From: UKL13-3 sp964392775
GTDB taxonomy: Bacteria; Bacteroidota; Bacteroidia; UKL13-3
Assembly (NCBI GenBank): GCA_964392775.1
Contig: CAYMRD010000002.1
Span: 62,001-126,000 of the forward strand
Reading direction: 5' to 3'
DNA: 64,000 bases
Shown here: one piece after another, positions 8,660 through 17,269 of the stretch
Layout: each line of letters begins with the position of its first letter
How positions within the stretch are numbered: position 1 is the first letter of the stretch
Notes under the pieces: model-generated
What the model was told of the DNA's origin: nothing
Databases searched by the model: none
The model's input: only the letters and a program-made list of their open reading frames with translations
Program-made: the position numbers and the translations under genes

Positions 8660-8995
8660 TCAATTCTTTTCTATTCAAAAGTAAGCTTTTGTTTATGGAT
8701 GTGAAATGCTGTTTTAGCCATATTTGATTTGTTAATTGTGTTAATATGTTAATTATGTAAGAGCAAAGTTTCCGGCTATGAACTAATCTACAGCGTAGCC
8801 ATATCAATCACGGGTGTTGGAGGAGCACCCAATCTGATTTGTCAGATTTCTTGTAACCACTACCGATAAAGCCAATAGTTATGAATGCTTTTTTTATACT
8901 CGAGATTAAACCATAGAACAGCATATTTCGGGGATTTTGATAAGCGGTCGTTTTCGGTTTCATATTCCGCTTGCTTTGGTTCATATTTGTGCGTT
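8660..8995. other. intergenic region with repeats, no gene seen
   Basis: Divergent gap between the FUSC and HesB-like genes. It holds a run of TTAAT-based near-repeats (8729-8757), a GGGTG...CACCC pairing at 8813-8830, and AATCTGA-TTTG-TCAGATT (8831-8848), a 7-base inverted repeat that could be an operator. No convincing ORF or structured RNA was seen. Confidence 0.5.
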
Positions 8996-9292
8996 ATGCA
9001 AATCATTCAGTTTACAGATAAAGCCATCGAAGCAATTCAGCAATACAGAAACACGCTGCAAATTCCTGCGGGAAGTTATGTGCGTGTGGGCATCCGCCAG
9101 AAAAACGAAACCAACAAACGCCTGCTCATCGGTTTTGATGAGAAAAGCGATAAAGATAAGATGGTGGAGGTGCAAGGTATTCAGGTATTATACAGTCCGG
9201 GTGAGGTGTTCTTTTTTGCAGGAATGGTGATTGATTACGTGGAAGAAGAAGGAAGAAAAGGATTTACGTTTGTTGAAAAACAAAAAGCCTGA
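8996..9292 (+). CDS. HesB/IscA-like protein lacking all cysteines
   Basis: A 98-residue protein with the HesB/IscA fold pattern: FTDKAIEAI near the start, YVRVGIR, LLIGFDE, GIQVLYSP and a C-terminal IDYVEEEGRKGFTF. A-type iron-sulfur carriers bind the cluster through one Cys after the RVG motif and a C-terminal CxC. This protein contains no cysteine, so it cannot bind a cluster in the usual way. ATG 8996 is the start homologues use. Its stop overlaps the start of the ABC permease by one base (TGATG), so the two are translated together. The fold is well supported; the function is open. Confidence 0.75.
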   Translation: MQIIQFTDKAIEAIQQYRNTLQIPAGSYVRVGIRQKNETNKRLLIGFDEKSDKDKMVEVQGIQVLYSPGEVFFFAGMVIDYVEEEGRKGFTFVEKQKA

Positions 9293-10524
9293 TGACGTTT
9301 ACAGAGAATATTCGTTTAGCGCTGGTTTCCATTGCAGGCAACAAGGTGAGGGCCATCATCACGGCCCTGATTATCGCCTTTGGAATCATGGCGCTGGTGG
9401 GTATTCTTACGGCTATTGATGGCATCAAGTCATCTATCAACAACAGTTTCTCCAATATGGGAGCCAATACCTTTAATATTAAAAACCGGGGCAATAATGT
9501 TCGCTTTGGCACCAAAGGAAAAGCTCAGGTGAGGTATAAAACCATTACCCGTCAGGAAGCTTATTTGTTCAGCAAAGAATTTTCGTATCCATCGTATACT
9601 TCGTTATCGGTTAACGCTTCGTTTAACAGCACTGTCAAATATTCATCATACAAAACCGATCCCAATGTGATGGTGATGGGTGGCGATGTAAACTACCTGA
9701 GGGTATCGGGATATGAAGTGGCACAAGGACGAAACTTTGGAGAGAAAGAAATCACAAGCGCGATGAATGTCGCACTTATCGGAAAGGAAATCAAAGAGAA
9801 ACTGTTTAAGAAAACCGACCCGATCGGGCAATCCATTTATGTGGGAGGAGCGCGCTACCGTGTGATTGGCGTGTTGAAAGAAAAGGGTTCGGCCATGGGT
9901 TTTGGAGGCGACCGGATTGTGATTGTGCCTCTTGAAAATGCACGTCAGGTATTTGCACGACCCAATATGAGTTTCGTCATTACGGTGGCCATTGATGATG
10001 TTCCTCGTATGGATGCTGCCGTTGAAGAAGCCGAAGCGGTGTTTCGAAGAGTACGCAAACTCCCGGCTTTGGCTCCCAATAATTTTGAGATCATGAAGGC
10101 TGATAATATTGCCAAGGAACTGATAGGGATGTTATCGTATACAACAATTGCCGCTACGGTTATTGGAGGCATCACCTTATTGGGTGCAGCCATTGGCTTG
10201 ATGAATATTATGCTGGTATCGGTTACCGAACGCACCCGCGAAATTGGCATTCGCAAATCCATCGGGGCCACTAAAAAAATTATACGCAGACAATTTTTGT
10301 TTGAAGCCATTGTGGTGTGTCAGATGGGAGGCATAGCAGGAGTGATATTGGGCATCTTAATCGGTAATGGTGTATCCATGATGTTTAGTGGAGGATTTAT
10401 TGTTCCCTGGTTATGGATAACCATTGGATTTGGATTGTGTTTGTTGGTGGGATTGGTTTCGGGATTATACCCGGCCATTAAAGCCAGTAACCTCGATCCG
10501 ATAGAAGCGTTGCGATATGAATAA
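9292..10524 (+). CDS. ABC transporter permease, MacB/FtsX type
   Basis: A 410-residue permease with one N-terminal transmembrane helix (about residues 20-45), a periplasmic MacB-type core domain, and three C-terminal helices typical of the FtsX fold. The cytoplasmic loop VTERTREIGIRKSIGATKK and the C-terminal LDPIEALRYE are diagnostic. Such permeases act with a separate ATPase in lipoprotein or peptide export or mechanotransmission. No ATPase gene is next to it. It is translationally coupled to the cysteine-free HesB-like gene. Confidence 0.85.
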   Translation: MTFTENIRLALVSIAGNKVRAIITALIIAFGIMALVGILTAIDGIKSSINNSFSNMGANTFNIKNRGNNVRFGTKGKAQVRYKTITRQEAYLFSKEFSYPSYTSLSVNASFNSTVKYSSYKTDPNVMVMGGDVNYLRVSGYEVAQGRNFGEKEITSAMNVALIGKEIKEKLFKKTDPIGQSIYVGGARYRVIGVLKEKGSAMGFGGDRIVIVPLENARQVFARPNMSFVITVAIDDVPRMDAAVEEAEAVFRRVRKLPALAPNNFEIMKADNIAKELIGMLSYTTIAATVIGGITLLGAAIGLMNIMLVSVTERTREIGIRKSIGATKKIIRRQFLFEAIVVCQMGGIAGVILGILIGNGVSMMFSGGFIVPWLWITIGFGLCLLVGLVSGLYPAIKASNLDPIEALRYE

Positions 10525-10535
10525 TATAAACCTAA

Positions 10536-10639
10536 AATTCGAATCATAATCCCGATAGCTCGGGACGAAATTCGAAAGAAAAAGGCGGGGAGGTGGCTGA
10601 GTGCCTGCACTGAGCTTGTCGAAGTGAAGCCGAAGCCAC
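10536..10639. repeat. compound repeat: AATTCGAA motifs plus a CTGAGCTTGTCGAAG-type hairpin
   Basis: AAATTCGAAT...TAATCCCGATAGCTCGGGA...AAATTCGAAAG (10536-10576) closely resembles 24917-24950. It is followed by GTGGCT...AGCCAC (10593-10598 with 10634-10639) enclosing CTGAGCTTGTCGAAG, a word common in bacterial intergenic repeats. Related hairpins occur at 30308-30343, twice in rnpB, and near 54776. Confidence 0.6.
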
Positions 10640-10666
10640 AGTGAGAATTAAAAATGTTTACTTGAC

Positions 10667-10674
10667 TATATTTG
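10667..10674 (+). promoter_or_regulatory. -7 box upstream of the antiporter gene
   Basis: TATATTTG matches TAnnTTTG and lies 32 bases before the antiporter ATG. No good -33 TTTG is in place. Confidence 0.4.
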
Positions 10675-10706
10675 ATAAAACCCTGCTATAAACACTAATA
10701 CTCTAT

Positions 10707-12014
10707 ATGCACGATACCCCACCTGTTTGGCTCATTATTCCTTTTGTTTCGCTGTTGCTGATGATCGCAACGGGACCTTTATTGTTTCCACGCATCTGGC
10801 ATCATTATTACAAACATATCTCGGTTGCTTTGGGGGTGTTGGTAGGTGGGTATTATGTTGCTGCCATGCACGAATCGGTATTGGTACTCGAAACCTTTGC
10901 CGAATACGTTTCATTCATCAGCTTATTACTGGCTTTGTTTGTGGCCTCCGGAGGGATTTACATTTTTGCCGATTACGAATCGAAGCTTACGGTTAACCTG
11001 ACTTTTCTGTTGATTGGAGCGGTGCTCACCAACCTCATCGGAACCACAGGAGCTTCGGTATTATTGATACGTCCGTTTATGCGCATCAACCGTTACCGTT
11101 TGCAACCGTATCATATTGTGTTCTTCATCTTTTTTGTTTCCAACCTTGGCGGTTTGTTAACACCTATTGGAGATCCTCCGTTGTTCATGGGATTTTTAAA
11201 AGGAGTTCCTTTTCTCTGGACCCTCCAAAACCTTACCACCGAATGGTTGCTTGCGATGGTATTGTTGAGCATTGCCTTTTATTGGTTTGAAAGCCGAAAT
11301 ACCCAATTAGATGATGTGGATGTGAGCAGGCATTACTCAGGTAAAATTAAAATTGACGGCAAACGAAATTTCATCTGGCTTGGGTTGATCATCCTCACCG
11401 TATTCATCGACCCGAACACGTTAGATGGTGTTCCATGTATCGAGATGCATGGCAAGAAGATTTCTTTTATCCGTGAGATATTGCAATTGGGAATTTCATT
11501 TGCCTGCTTTCGGTTTGCCAGCAATAAAGCGTTGGCCAATAACTATTTTAATTTTGAACCCATTAAGGAAGTAGCCTTTTTGTTTGTGGGTATTTTCCTA
11601 ACGATGATTCCTGCTTTGCAACTGCTGTCGAGCCTCGGAGGCGATGGACTGAAACTCTCCGAAGGATTTATGTTCTGGGGGTCGGGATTGTTTTCGGCAG
11701 TACTGGACAATGCTCCAACCTATGTAAACTTCTTTACCTTAACGCTCACCATGTTTGGATTTGATGCGCAGCAAGTGGATCAGGTGCACCAGTTTTTGGC
11801 CAGCGAACATGCGCATTACCTGATGGCTGTATCCACAGGTTCAGTGTTTTTTGGAGCGCTCACCTATATCGGCAACGGACCAAACTTTATGGTGAAAGCC
11901 ATTGCCGAACATTCGGGTGTTAAGATGCCGTCTTTTTTTAAGTATATCGTATCGTACAGTTTACCGATACTGCTGCCGATTTTTACGATTATTTGGTTGG
12001 TGTTTTATTTTTAG
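10707..12014 (+). CDS. sodium:proton antiporter, NhaD/ion-transporter superfamily
   Basis: A 435-residue membrane protein with about 11 hydrophobic helices. Conserved features of the NhaD-like and citrate-transporter-like families are GTTGASVLLIRPFMR, the re-entrant SNLGGLLTPIGDPPLFMGF, and in the second half LDNAPTYVNFF and LTYIGNGPNFMVKAIAE. The two half-repeats with N-P-type hairpins suggest Na+/H+ exchange across the inner membrane. The specific ion is inferred from family annotation. A monocistronic unit with its own -7 box. Confidence 0.82.
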   Translation: MHDTPPVWLIIPFVSLLLMIATGPLLFPRIWHHYYKHISVALGVLVGGYYVAAMHESVLVLETFAEYVSFISLLLALFVASGGIYIFADYESKLTVNLTFLLIGAVLTNLIGTTGASVLLIRPFMRINRYRLQPYHIVFFIFFVSNLGGLLTPIGDPPLFMGFLKGVPFLWTLQNLTTEWLLAMVLLSIAFYWFESRNTQLDDVDVSRHYSGKIKIDGKRNFIWLGLIILTVFIDPNTLDGVPCIEMHGKKISFIREILQLGISFACFRFASNKALANNYFNFEPIKEVAFLFVGIFLTMIPALQLLSSLGGDGLKLSEGFMFWGSGLFSAVLDNAPTYVNFFTLTLTMFGFDAQQVDQVHQFLASEHAHYLMAVSTGSVFFGALTYIGNGPNFMVKAIAEHSGVKMPSFFKYIVSYSLPILLPIFTIIWLVFYF

Positions 12015-12169
12015 GAGGGGGGAGTATGATAGATGGTCATTCTTAAAAAAACGCATAACTAACTGTGCCGGCTTTTCTGTGATAAGTAGTTCATGTGTAG
12101 TGCAAGACAAAAGTTGTATGAAAACATTGGGTTTAAATACCTATTTGTGTTCCGAGTACATATATGCCC

Positions 12170-12463
12170 TTACAATTTACTTTTCAGATCCATCATTCCG
12201 TGTAAAATTCTCGCTACTTCAATTTCATTATTCGAAATGACCGTATAGAAGATGATATGTTCACCAGCTTTATAACCTAATATTCCTTTGGATATAATCT
12301 CATACTTTTTACCACGAGCAGGATGCTTTGCTAACTCATTACACGCGAGTAGCAGTAGATCATAGTATTTATCAGCTTGCTTCTCAGACCATGTTTCAAG
12401 AGTATAATTCCAAATTTCTGCTAAATCTTCTATCGCTTTATTTGTGAAGTAATATTTAGCCAT
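12170..12463 (-). CDS. ParE/RelE-family toxin
   Basis: A 97-residue protein matching the ParE fold: MAKYYFTNKAIEDLAEIW at the start, then TLETWSEKQADKYYDLL, LAKHPARGKKYE, and a C-terminal EHIIFYTV...EVARILHGMMD. ParE toxins poison gyrase; RelE relatives cut mRNA, and the sequence favours ParE. It overlaps the upstream antitoxin by 8 bases, the normal TA arrangement. The reading frame is intact. Confidence 0.88.
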   Translation of the reverse strand: MAKYYFTNKAIEDLAEIWNYTLETWSEKQADKYYDLLLLACNELAKHPARGKKYEIISKGILGYKAGEHIIFYTVISNNEIEVARILHGMMDLKSKL

Positions 12464-12707
12464 TCGCTTTTCTCTTTGCTTTAAGAGATTCTAAATTTTT
12501 CTTTGGATCAAAATTTAAGGCACGGCCACTGTTTAATCCGTCATTGATTGCTTTACGCAAAGTTATAACTCGGTTTTCCTCTTCCTCTAAGAGGCGAAGA
12601 CCGGCTCTTACAACTTCACTCGCGTTATTGAATCTTCCATCCAAAATGCTATGTTCAATAAAACTTTCAAAATGATCCCCTAATGATATTGAAGTATTGC
12701 GTCCCAT
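12456..12707 (-). CDS. ParD-family antitoxin
   Basis: An 83-residue antitoxin. The N-terminal half NTSISLGDHFESFIEHSILDG...FNNASEVVRAGLRLLEEEE is the ribbon-helix-helix DNA-binding domain; the C-terminal tail is charged and would wrap the toxin. It precedes parE in one operon on the minus strand. A palindrome inside the predicted promoter at 12726-12756 is a likely autoregulatory operator. Confidence 0.88.
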   Translation of the reverse strand: MGRNTSISLGDHFESFIEHSILDGRFNNASEVVRAGLRLLEEEENRVITLRKAINDGLNSGRALNFDPKKNLESLKAKRKANG

Positions 12708-12725
12708 ATTTTTTTATAACCAAAA

Positions 12726-12756
12726 CGAAGTTACCAAAAAATGGTAATAAAGCAAA
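12726..12756 (-). promoter_or_regulatory. parDE promoter with internal operator palindrome
   Basis: On the minus strand, TTTG (12756-12753), a 19-base spacer and TAACTTCG (12733-12726) approximate the Bacteroidetes promoter. The inverted repeat TTACCA-N5-TGGTAA (12731-12747) lies between the boxes and overlaps the -7 box, as expected for ParD autorepression. Confidence 0.5.
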
Positions 12757-12815
12757 TTTGCAGTATGTTTTTCGGAAGAACACCTAACAGCATTTACCTC
12801 TTACTTCAAAACCCC

Positions 12816-12850
12816 AAAAGCCTGCACAACTTCACTGCGCAGGCTTTTTT
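12816..12850 (-). terminator. nrdA terminator hairpin
   Basis: AAAAGCCTGC (12816-12825) pairs with GCAGGCTTTT (12839-12848) about 20 bases beyond the nrdA stop. T-runs on both sides allow bidirectional function. Confidence 0.75.
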
Positions 12851-12868
12851 AAGAAAAAATCAGTGCAC

Positions 12869-15253
12869 TTACGATCCGCACGACACACAGCCACCTTCCA
12901 TGCTGCAGGTTTGTCCGGTAAACTCGGTGGTGATATCATCCAAGTTGGTTGTTTGCTCAGCTACCGGAATCACAGGTGTGATCTCTTCACTGCCTTGTTT
13001 TTCGATGGTAAACTGTACCGCTTGTGTTGCAGCTTGTGTACGTAAATAATACATACCTGTTTTCAAACCGCTTTTCCATGCGTGGAAATGCATTGAAGTA
13101 AGCTTGGATGAGGTTGGAGTATCTACAAACAAATTCAACGATTGTGACTGGCAGATATATGCCCCACGGTCAGCAGCCATATCAATCAGGTTACGTTGTT
13201 TGATTTCCCAAACGGTTTTGTACAATTCTTTGATATCAGCCGGAATGCCCTGAATATGTTGAATCGAACCATTGGCAGCAATGATCTGATTTTTCATATC
13301 ATTATTCCATAAGCCCAACGATACGAGGTCTTTCAATAAGTGTTTGTTCACGATCACAAACTCTCCGCTCAATACACGTCTTGAGTAGATGTTTGACGTA
13401 TATGGTTCGAAACATTCGTTATTACCTAAGATCTGCGAAGTAGAAGCGGTTGGCATTGGAGCCACCAGCAACGAGTTGCGTACACCGTGTTTGATTACAT
13501 CTGCACGCAAGGTTTCCCAGTCCCAGCGATCAGTTGGTTGTACGTTCCATAAGTCAAACTGGAATTGTCCTTTCGACAATGGAGAACCCGCAAAGGTTTC
13601 GTAAGCACCTTCTTTGATCGCCAAATCTTTACTGGCTGTCATGGCTGCAAAGTAGATGGTCTCAAAAATGTTTTTGTTCAACACTTTTGCCAGTTCACTT
13701 TCAAATGGCAAACGCAATAAGATGAACACATCGGCTAATCCTTGTACACCTAAGCCAATAGGGCGGTGACGAAGGTTAGAGGTTTGCGCCTCAATAACCG
13801 GGTAATAGTTATGGTCGATGATTTTGTTTAAGTTGATGGTTACCTGGTAAGTTACATCGTATAATTTTTGGTGATCAAACTGTCCGTTGGTGATAAAACG
13901 TGGTAAAGCCAACGAAGCCAGGTTACATACGGCCACCTCATCCGGACTGGTATACTCCATGATCTCAGTACACAAGTTACTACTTTTGATGGTACCCAGG
14001 TTTTGCTGATTGCTCTTGCGGTTAGCAGCATCCTTGTACAACATATACGGAGTACCGGTTTCGGTTTGCGATTCGATGATGGCAAACCAAAGCTCCTGTG
14101 CTTTGATGATTTTACGCGCTTTGCCTTCTTGTTCGTAGCGGGTATATAAAGCCTCAAACTCTTCACCCCAGCATTCGCTAAGGCCCGGTGCTTCATTCGG
14201 GCAGAATAAACTCCAGTCTCCGTTTTCCTCCACTCGTTTCATAAACAAGTCGCAAATCCACAACGCATAGAACAAATCGCGGGCACGCATTTCTTCTTTT
14301 CCGTGGTTCTTGCGCAGATCCAAAAACGCAAAAATATCGGCATGCCAAGGCTCTAAGTAGATGGCAAACGCACCTTTGCGTTTTCCTCCGCCCTGATCAA
14401 CATAACGTGCGGTATCATTAAACACCCGCAGCATTGGAATAATACCGTTGCTGGTGCCATTGGTTCCGCCAATATACGAACCGGTGGCACGTACATTGTG
14501 AATAGCCAACCCGATTCCTCCTGCACTTTGCGAGATCTTGGCGGTTTGTTTTAAGGTATCGTAAATACCGTCAATGCTATCATCTTTCATGGTCAATAAG
14601 AAACATGAAGACATCTGCGGCTTAGGCGTACCGGCATTAAACAGGGTAGGAGTAGCGTGGGTGAACCAGCGTTCACTCATCAAATTATACGTTTCAATAG
14701 CGCTTTCGATATCGTTTTTGTGGATACCGATTGCAACGCGCATATACATGTGTTGCGGACGTTCAACCACTTTTCCTTCCATACGCAAGAGGTATGATTT
14801 TTCAAGCGTTTTGAATCCGAAATAATCAAATCCGAAATCGCGGTCGTAAATGATGGTGCTGTCTAATAACTCAGCGTTGGCTTCAATTACTGCCCATACA
14901 TCATCTGCGATCAAAGGTGTTTTTTTACCACTGGCACTATCTACATAAGTGTAGAGTTTGTGCATGGTTTCCGAAAACGACTTCACAGTATTTTTGTGCA
15001 AATTGCTGATGGCAATACGCGATGCAAGCAAAGCATAATCAGGATGTTTGGTAGATAACGAAGCCGCTGTTTCGGCAGCCAGGTTATCAAGTTCAGTTGT
15101 GGGTACACCTTCGTATATACCTTCAATTACCTTTTTAGCTACGTCAATGGCATTCACCAACGGACTTAAGCTGTATGATAACTTTTCGATGCGGGCTGTT
15201 ACTTTGTCGAATTTTACAGCCTCTTTGCGGCCACTTCTTTTGATTACAAACAT
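12869..15253 (-). CDS. nrdA: ribonucleoside-diphosphate reductase class Ia, alpha subunit
   Basis: About 794 residues from MFVIKRSGRKEAVKFDK. It reduces ribonucleoside diphosphates to deoxy forms together with NrdB. An ATP-cone lies at the N-terminus (residues 1-95). Active-site features are SAGGIGLAIHNVRATGS, the NLCTE radical-site loop, and a C-terminal GGCVSCGS redox pair that is re-reduced by thioredoxin or glutaredoxin. The ATG at 15253 is preferred over an upstream one that would add repeat-derived residues. It is the last gene of the nrdB - four-helix-bundle - nrdA run on the minus strand and ends at a clear terminator. Confidence 0.95.
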   Translation of the reverse strand: MFVIKRSGRKEAVKFDKVTARIEKLSYSLSPLVNAIDVAKKVIEGIYEGVPTTELDNLAAETAASLSTKHPDYALLASRIAISNLHKNTVKSFSETMHKLYTYVDSASGKKTPLIADDVWAVIEANAELLDSTIIYDRDFGFDYFGFKTLEKSYLLRMEGKVVERPQHMYMRVAIGIHKNDIESAIETYNLMSERWFTHATPTLFNAGTPKPQMSSCFLLTMKDDSIDGIYDTLKQTAKISQSAGGIGLAIHNVRATGSYIGGTNGTSNGIIPMLRVFNDTARYVDQGGGKRKGAFAIYLEPWHADIFAFLDLRKNHGKEEMRARDLFYALWICDLFMKRVEENGDWSLFCPNEAPGLSECWGEEFEALYTRYEQEGKARKIIKAQELWFAIIESQTETGTPYMLYKDAANRKSNQQNLGTIKSSNLCTEIMEYTSPDEVAVCNLASLALPRFITNGQFDHQKLYDVTYQVTINLNKIIDHNYYPVIEAQTSNLRHRPIGLGVQGLADVFILLRLPFESELAKVLNKNIFETIYFAAMTASKDLAIKEGAYETFAGSPLSKGQFQFDLWNVQPTDRWDWETLRADVIKHGVRNSLLVAPMPTASTSQILGNNECFEPYTSNIYSRRVLSGEFVIVNKHLLKDLVSLGLWNNDMKNQIIAANGSIQHIQGIPADIKELYKTVWEIKQRNLIDMAADRGAYICQSQSLNLFVDTPTSSKLTSMHFHAWKSGLKTGMYYLRTQAATQAVQFTIEKQGSEEITPVIPVAEQTTNLDDITTEFTGQTCSMEGGCVSCGS

Positions 15254-15257
15254 AGGT

Positions 15258-15405
15258 AGATGTGTGATGTGTGATTTGTGATGTAGGATCTTTGATTTCC
15301 GGCATCTCAATCATTATTTATAAAATGAGTTAAATAGGGTAAATGTAAATTTGTGATCTGTGATTTAGGATTTTTGATGTCCGTTATCTTGATCATTTGT
15401 TTCAA
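15258..15405. repeat. paired TGTGATTTGTGATG-type repeats between nrdA and the four-helix-bundle gene
   Basis: A stretch reading GATTTGTGATGTAGGATC...CATCTCAATCATT at about 15268-15316 recurs in diverged form (GATCTGTGATTTAGGATT...TATCTTGATCATT) at about 15352-15399. The reverse-oriented ATCACAGATCACACATC lies on the other side of the four-helix-bundle gene near 15828-15844. Confidence 0.6.
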
Positions 15406-15441
15406 TAGGTTATTATTTCTTGTTTTCTTCTTTTGTTAAGC

Positions 15442-15801
15442 TTACTTCTTGTTATTTGCTTTAACGGTTTTGACTGTGGCCACAAATATGCTGGTCAACT
15501 CATTAGCCTCTTTTATTAAGGGTTGAGTAGTTGACGCGGGTAACATATTTGCTTCCGTTATCACTTCTAACCAATACATACTTTCATCAGCTTCTTCGAT
15601 TACAATTTCTATTTTGTAAATGAAATCGGCTGTTGATTTCGCTCTGCTCGAAGCTCTGTAATTAGCACCAACCGAACCGGATGAACGAATGAGTTGCCTA
15701 GCAAGTTCATATCCTGCAGCACCCTTAGGCATCATGTCACATGCAGCGATTACTGCTACATTAAATGCCTTTGTTCTGCTTTTTAGTTCCTCTTTGGTCA
15801 T
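15442..15801 (-). CDS. four-helix-bundle protein (23S rRNA intervening-sequence family)
   Basis: A 119-residue helical protein with the family signature GYELARQLIRSSGSVGANY...SRAKSTADFIYKIEIVIEEADES, then MYWLEVITEANML. Family members (PF05635/TIGR02436) are often encoded in intervening sequences of 23S rRNA or inserted between unrelated genes; a role in nucleic-acid or protein binding is suspected but not shown. Here it lies between nrdB and nrdA, in the same orientation and flanked by degenerate repeats, which suggests insertion into a pre-existing nrdBA operon. Confidence 0.85.
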   Translation of the reverse strand: MTKEELKSRTKAFNVAVIAACDMMPKGAAGYELARQLIRSSGSVGANYRASSRAKSTADFIYKIEIVIEEADESMYWLEVITEANMLPASTTQPLIKEANELTSIFVATVKTVKANNKK

Positions 15802-15842
15802 TGTTTAGTACTTAGCCCGAATCATAAATCACAGATCACACA

Positions 15843-16820
15843 TCAAAAATCCTCTTCAAGCGAGAATGTCTGAGCATCTTTGTTTCCGGTCATTACACCT
15901 GCTTTTTGATAGTCGCCTACGCGTTTTTCAAAGAAGTTGGTTTTGCCTTGAAGCGAAATCATCTCCATAAAATCAAATGGATTGGTAGCATTGTAAATGC
16001 GTGCATACCCCAATTCGCTCAACCATCTGTCGGCTACAAACTCAATATACTGCTGCATTAATTTGGCATTCATACCGATCAAATCAACCGGTAATGCTTC
16101 CGATACAAACTCTTTCTCAATCGTTACGGCATCACGGATAATGGTGTGAACCTGTTCTTCGGTCAGTTTGTTTTGCAACATGCTGTACAACAAACAGGCA
16201 AACTCACAATGCAATCCTTCATCGCGGCTGATCAGCTCATTGCTGAAGGTAAGACCCGGAAGCAATCCACGTTTTTTCAACCAGAAGATAGAGCAGAAAC
16301 TTCCGCTGAAGAAAATTCCTTCGATAGCAGCAAAGGCAACCAAACGCTCGGCAAAGGTTCCGTTTTGTATCCAACGCAAAGCCCATTCAGCTTTTTTCTT
16401 CACGGCAGGTACCGTGTCGATGGCGTGGAATAGGTGGTTTTTGGTAGCGTTATCCTTGATATAAGTATCAATCAACAGCGCATACGTTTCGGAGTGGATG
16501 TTTTCCATCATGATCTGAAAGCCATAGAAACAACGAGCCTCAGGCAATTGCACTTCACTCATGAAATTTACTGCAAGGTTCTCGTTCACAATCCCATCGC
16601 TGGCTGCAAAAAATGCAAGGATATGCGAGATGAAATGACGCTCTCCATCATTGAGGTTTGCCCAATCTTTAAGGTCATCACTCAAATCAATTTCTTCGGC
16701 TGTCCAAAAACTGGCTTCATGCTTTTTGTACATCTCCCAGATTTGAGGATAATTAATAGGAAGGATCACAAAGCGGTCTTTGTTTTCTCTCAACAACAGT
16801 TCTTCTGATTGGTCTTGCAT
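15843..16820 (-). CDS. nrdB: ribonucleoside-diphosphate reductase class Ia, beta subunit
   Basis: A 325-residue ferritin-like radical-generating subunit. Iron ligands and the radical Tyr are recognisable: the first Glu/Asp region WTAEEIDLSDD, then MMENIHSETYALLID (E-x-x-H and Tyr), and FSNELISRDEGLHCEFACLLY (E and H). The start at 16820 gives MQDQSEELLLRENKDRF. The C-terminus ends SLEEDF, as needed to dock on NrdA. It is the first gene of the operon, with a cobalamin riboswitch about 125 bases upstream. Confidence 0.94.
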   Translation of the reverse strand: MQDQSEELLLRENKDRFVILPINYPQIWEMYKKHEASFWTAEEIDLSDDLKDWANLNDGERHFISHILAFFAASDGIVNENLAVNFMSEVQLPEARCFYGFQIMMENIHSETYALLIDTYIKDNATKNHLFHAIDTVPAVKKKAEWALRWIQNGTFAERLVAFAAIEGIFFSGSFCSIFWLKKRGLLPGLTFSNELISRDEGLHCEFACLLYSMLQNKLTEEQVHTIIRDAVTIEKEFVSEALPVDLIGMNAKLMQQYIEFVADRWLSELGYARIYNATNPFDFMEMISLQGKTNFFEKRVGDYQKAGVMTGNKDAQTFSLEEDF

Positions 16821-16945
16821 TGGTATTTCGTTATCAGTTATGAGTTGCAATATTCTGACTAACAACGACAACCTGACCATTATGCCGGGGCATGTAAGGA
16901 TGGTTATGTTGTGCAATCACCTTTATTGCGAAGGGTAGGCACAAA

Positions 16946-17058
16946 ATTGTTTTGAATAGTAATCTGACTTCCCGGAACCGGGTTACAGCTGCGCAACAGT
17001 TCATGATTCTCACATGATTCCCTATTTATTCGCCTCTTAGAGCACGCGACAAAACAAT
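16946..17058 (-). ncRNA. cobalamin riboswitch upstream of nrdB
   Basis: Read on the minus strand: ATTGTTTTG (17058-17050) can pair with CAAAACAAT (16954-16946) as a closing stem. Next come a small hairpin TCGC..CTCTAAGAG.GCGA, then GGGAATCATGTGAGAATCATGAACTG, which follows the conserved GGGAAnCCGGTGAnAATCCGGnnCTG block with CATG replacing CCGG. Then follow GCGCAGCTGTAA (B12-box-like, compare CCCGCAACTGTAA), CCCGGTTCCGGG, and AGTCAGATTAC. All core elements are in the right order. A further hairpin ATGCC..GGCAT at about 16880-16891 could be the expression platform. B12 binding would probably switch off nrdB-nrdA. Confidence 0.85.
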
Positions 17059-17269
17059 ATTGAAAAGACCTGTTGCAATGATACAAACGAACAGGTTATG
17101 TATACGGGAAAGTTAATCACAGCCTTGTTGATATCAATTGAGATGTGCTGATTGATAAGCATTGGGGGGGGATTTAAAATAATTATGAAAAAAAATACCG
17201 GATGGATTTGGAGTTGTATAAGATGTTGTAAGGCATTTGTTTTTAGCTGGTTGTGTTGCAGCAAATACA

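Noticed and set aside
13400..13420. GGTTCGAAA word as a possible tRNA T-arm
   Set aside because: It lies inside nrdA coding sequence and no acceptor or anticodon stem can be drawn around it.
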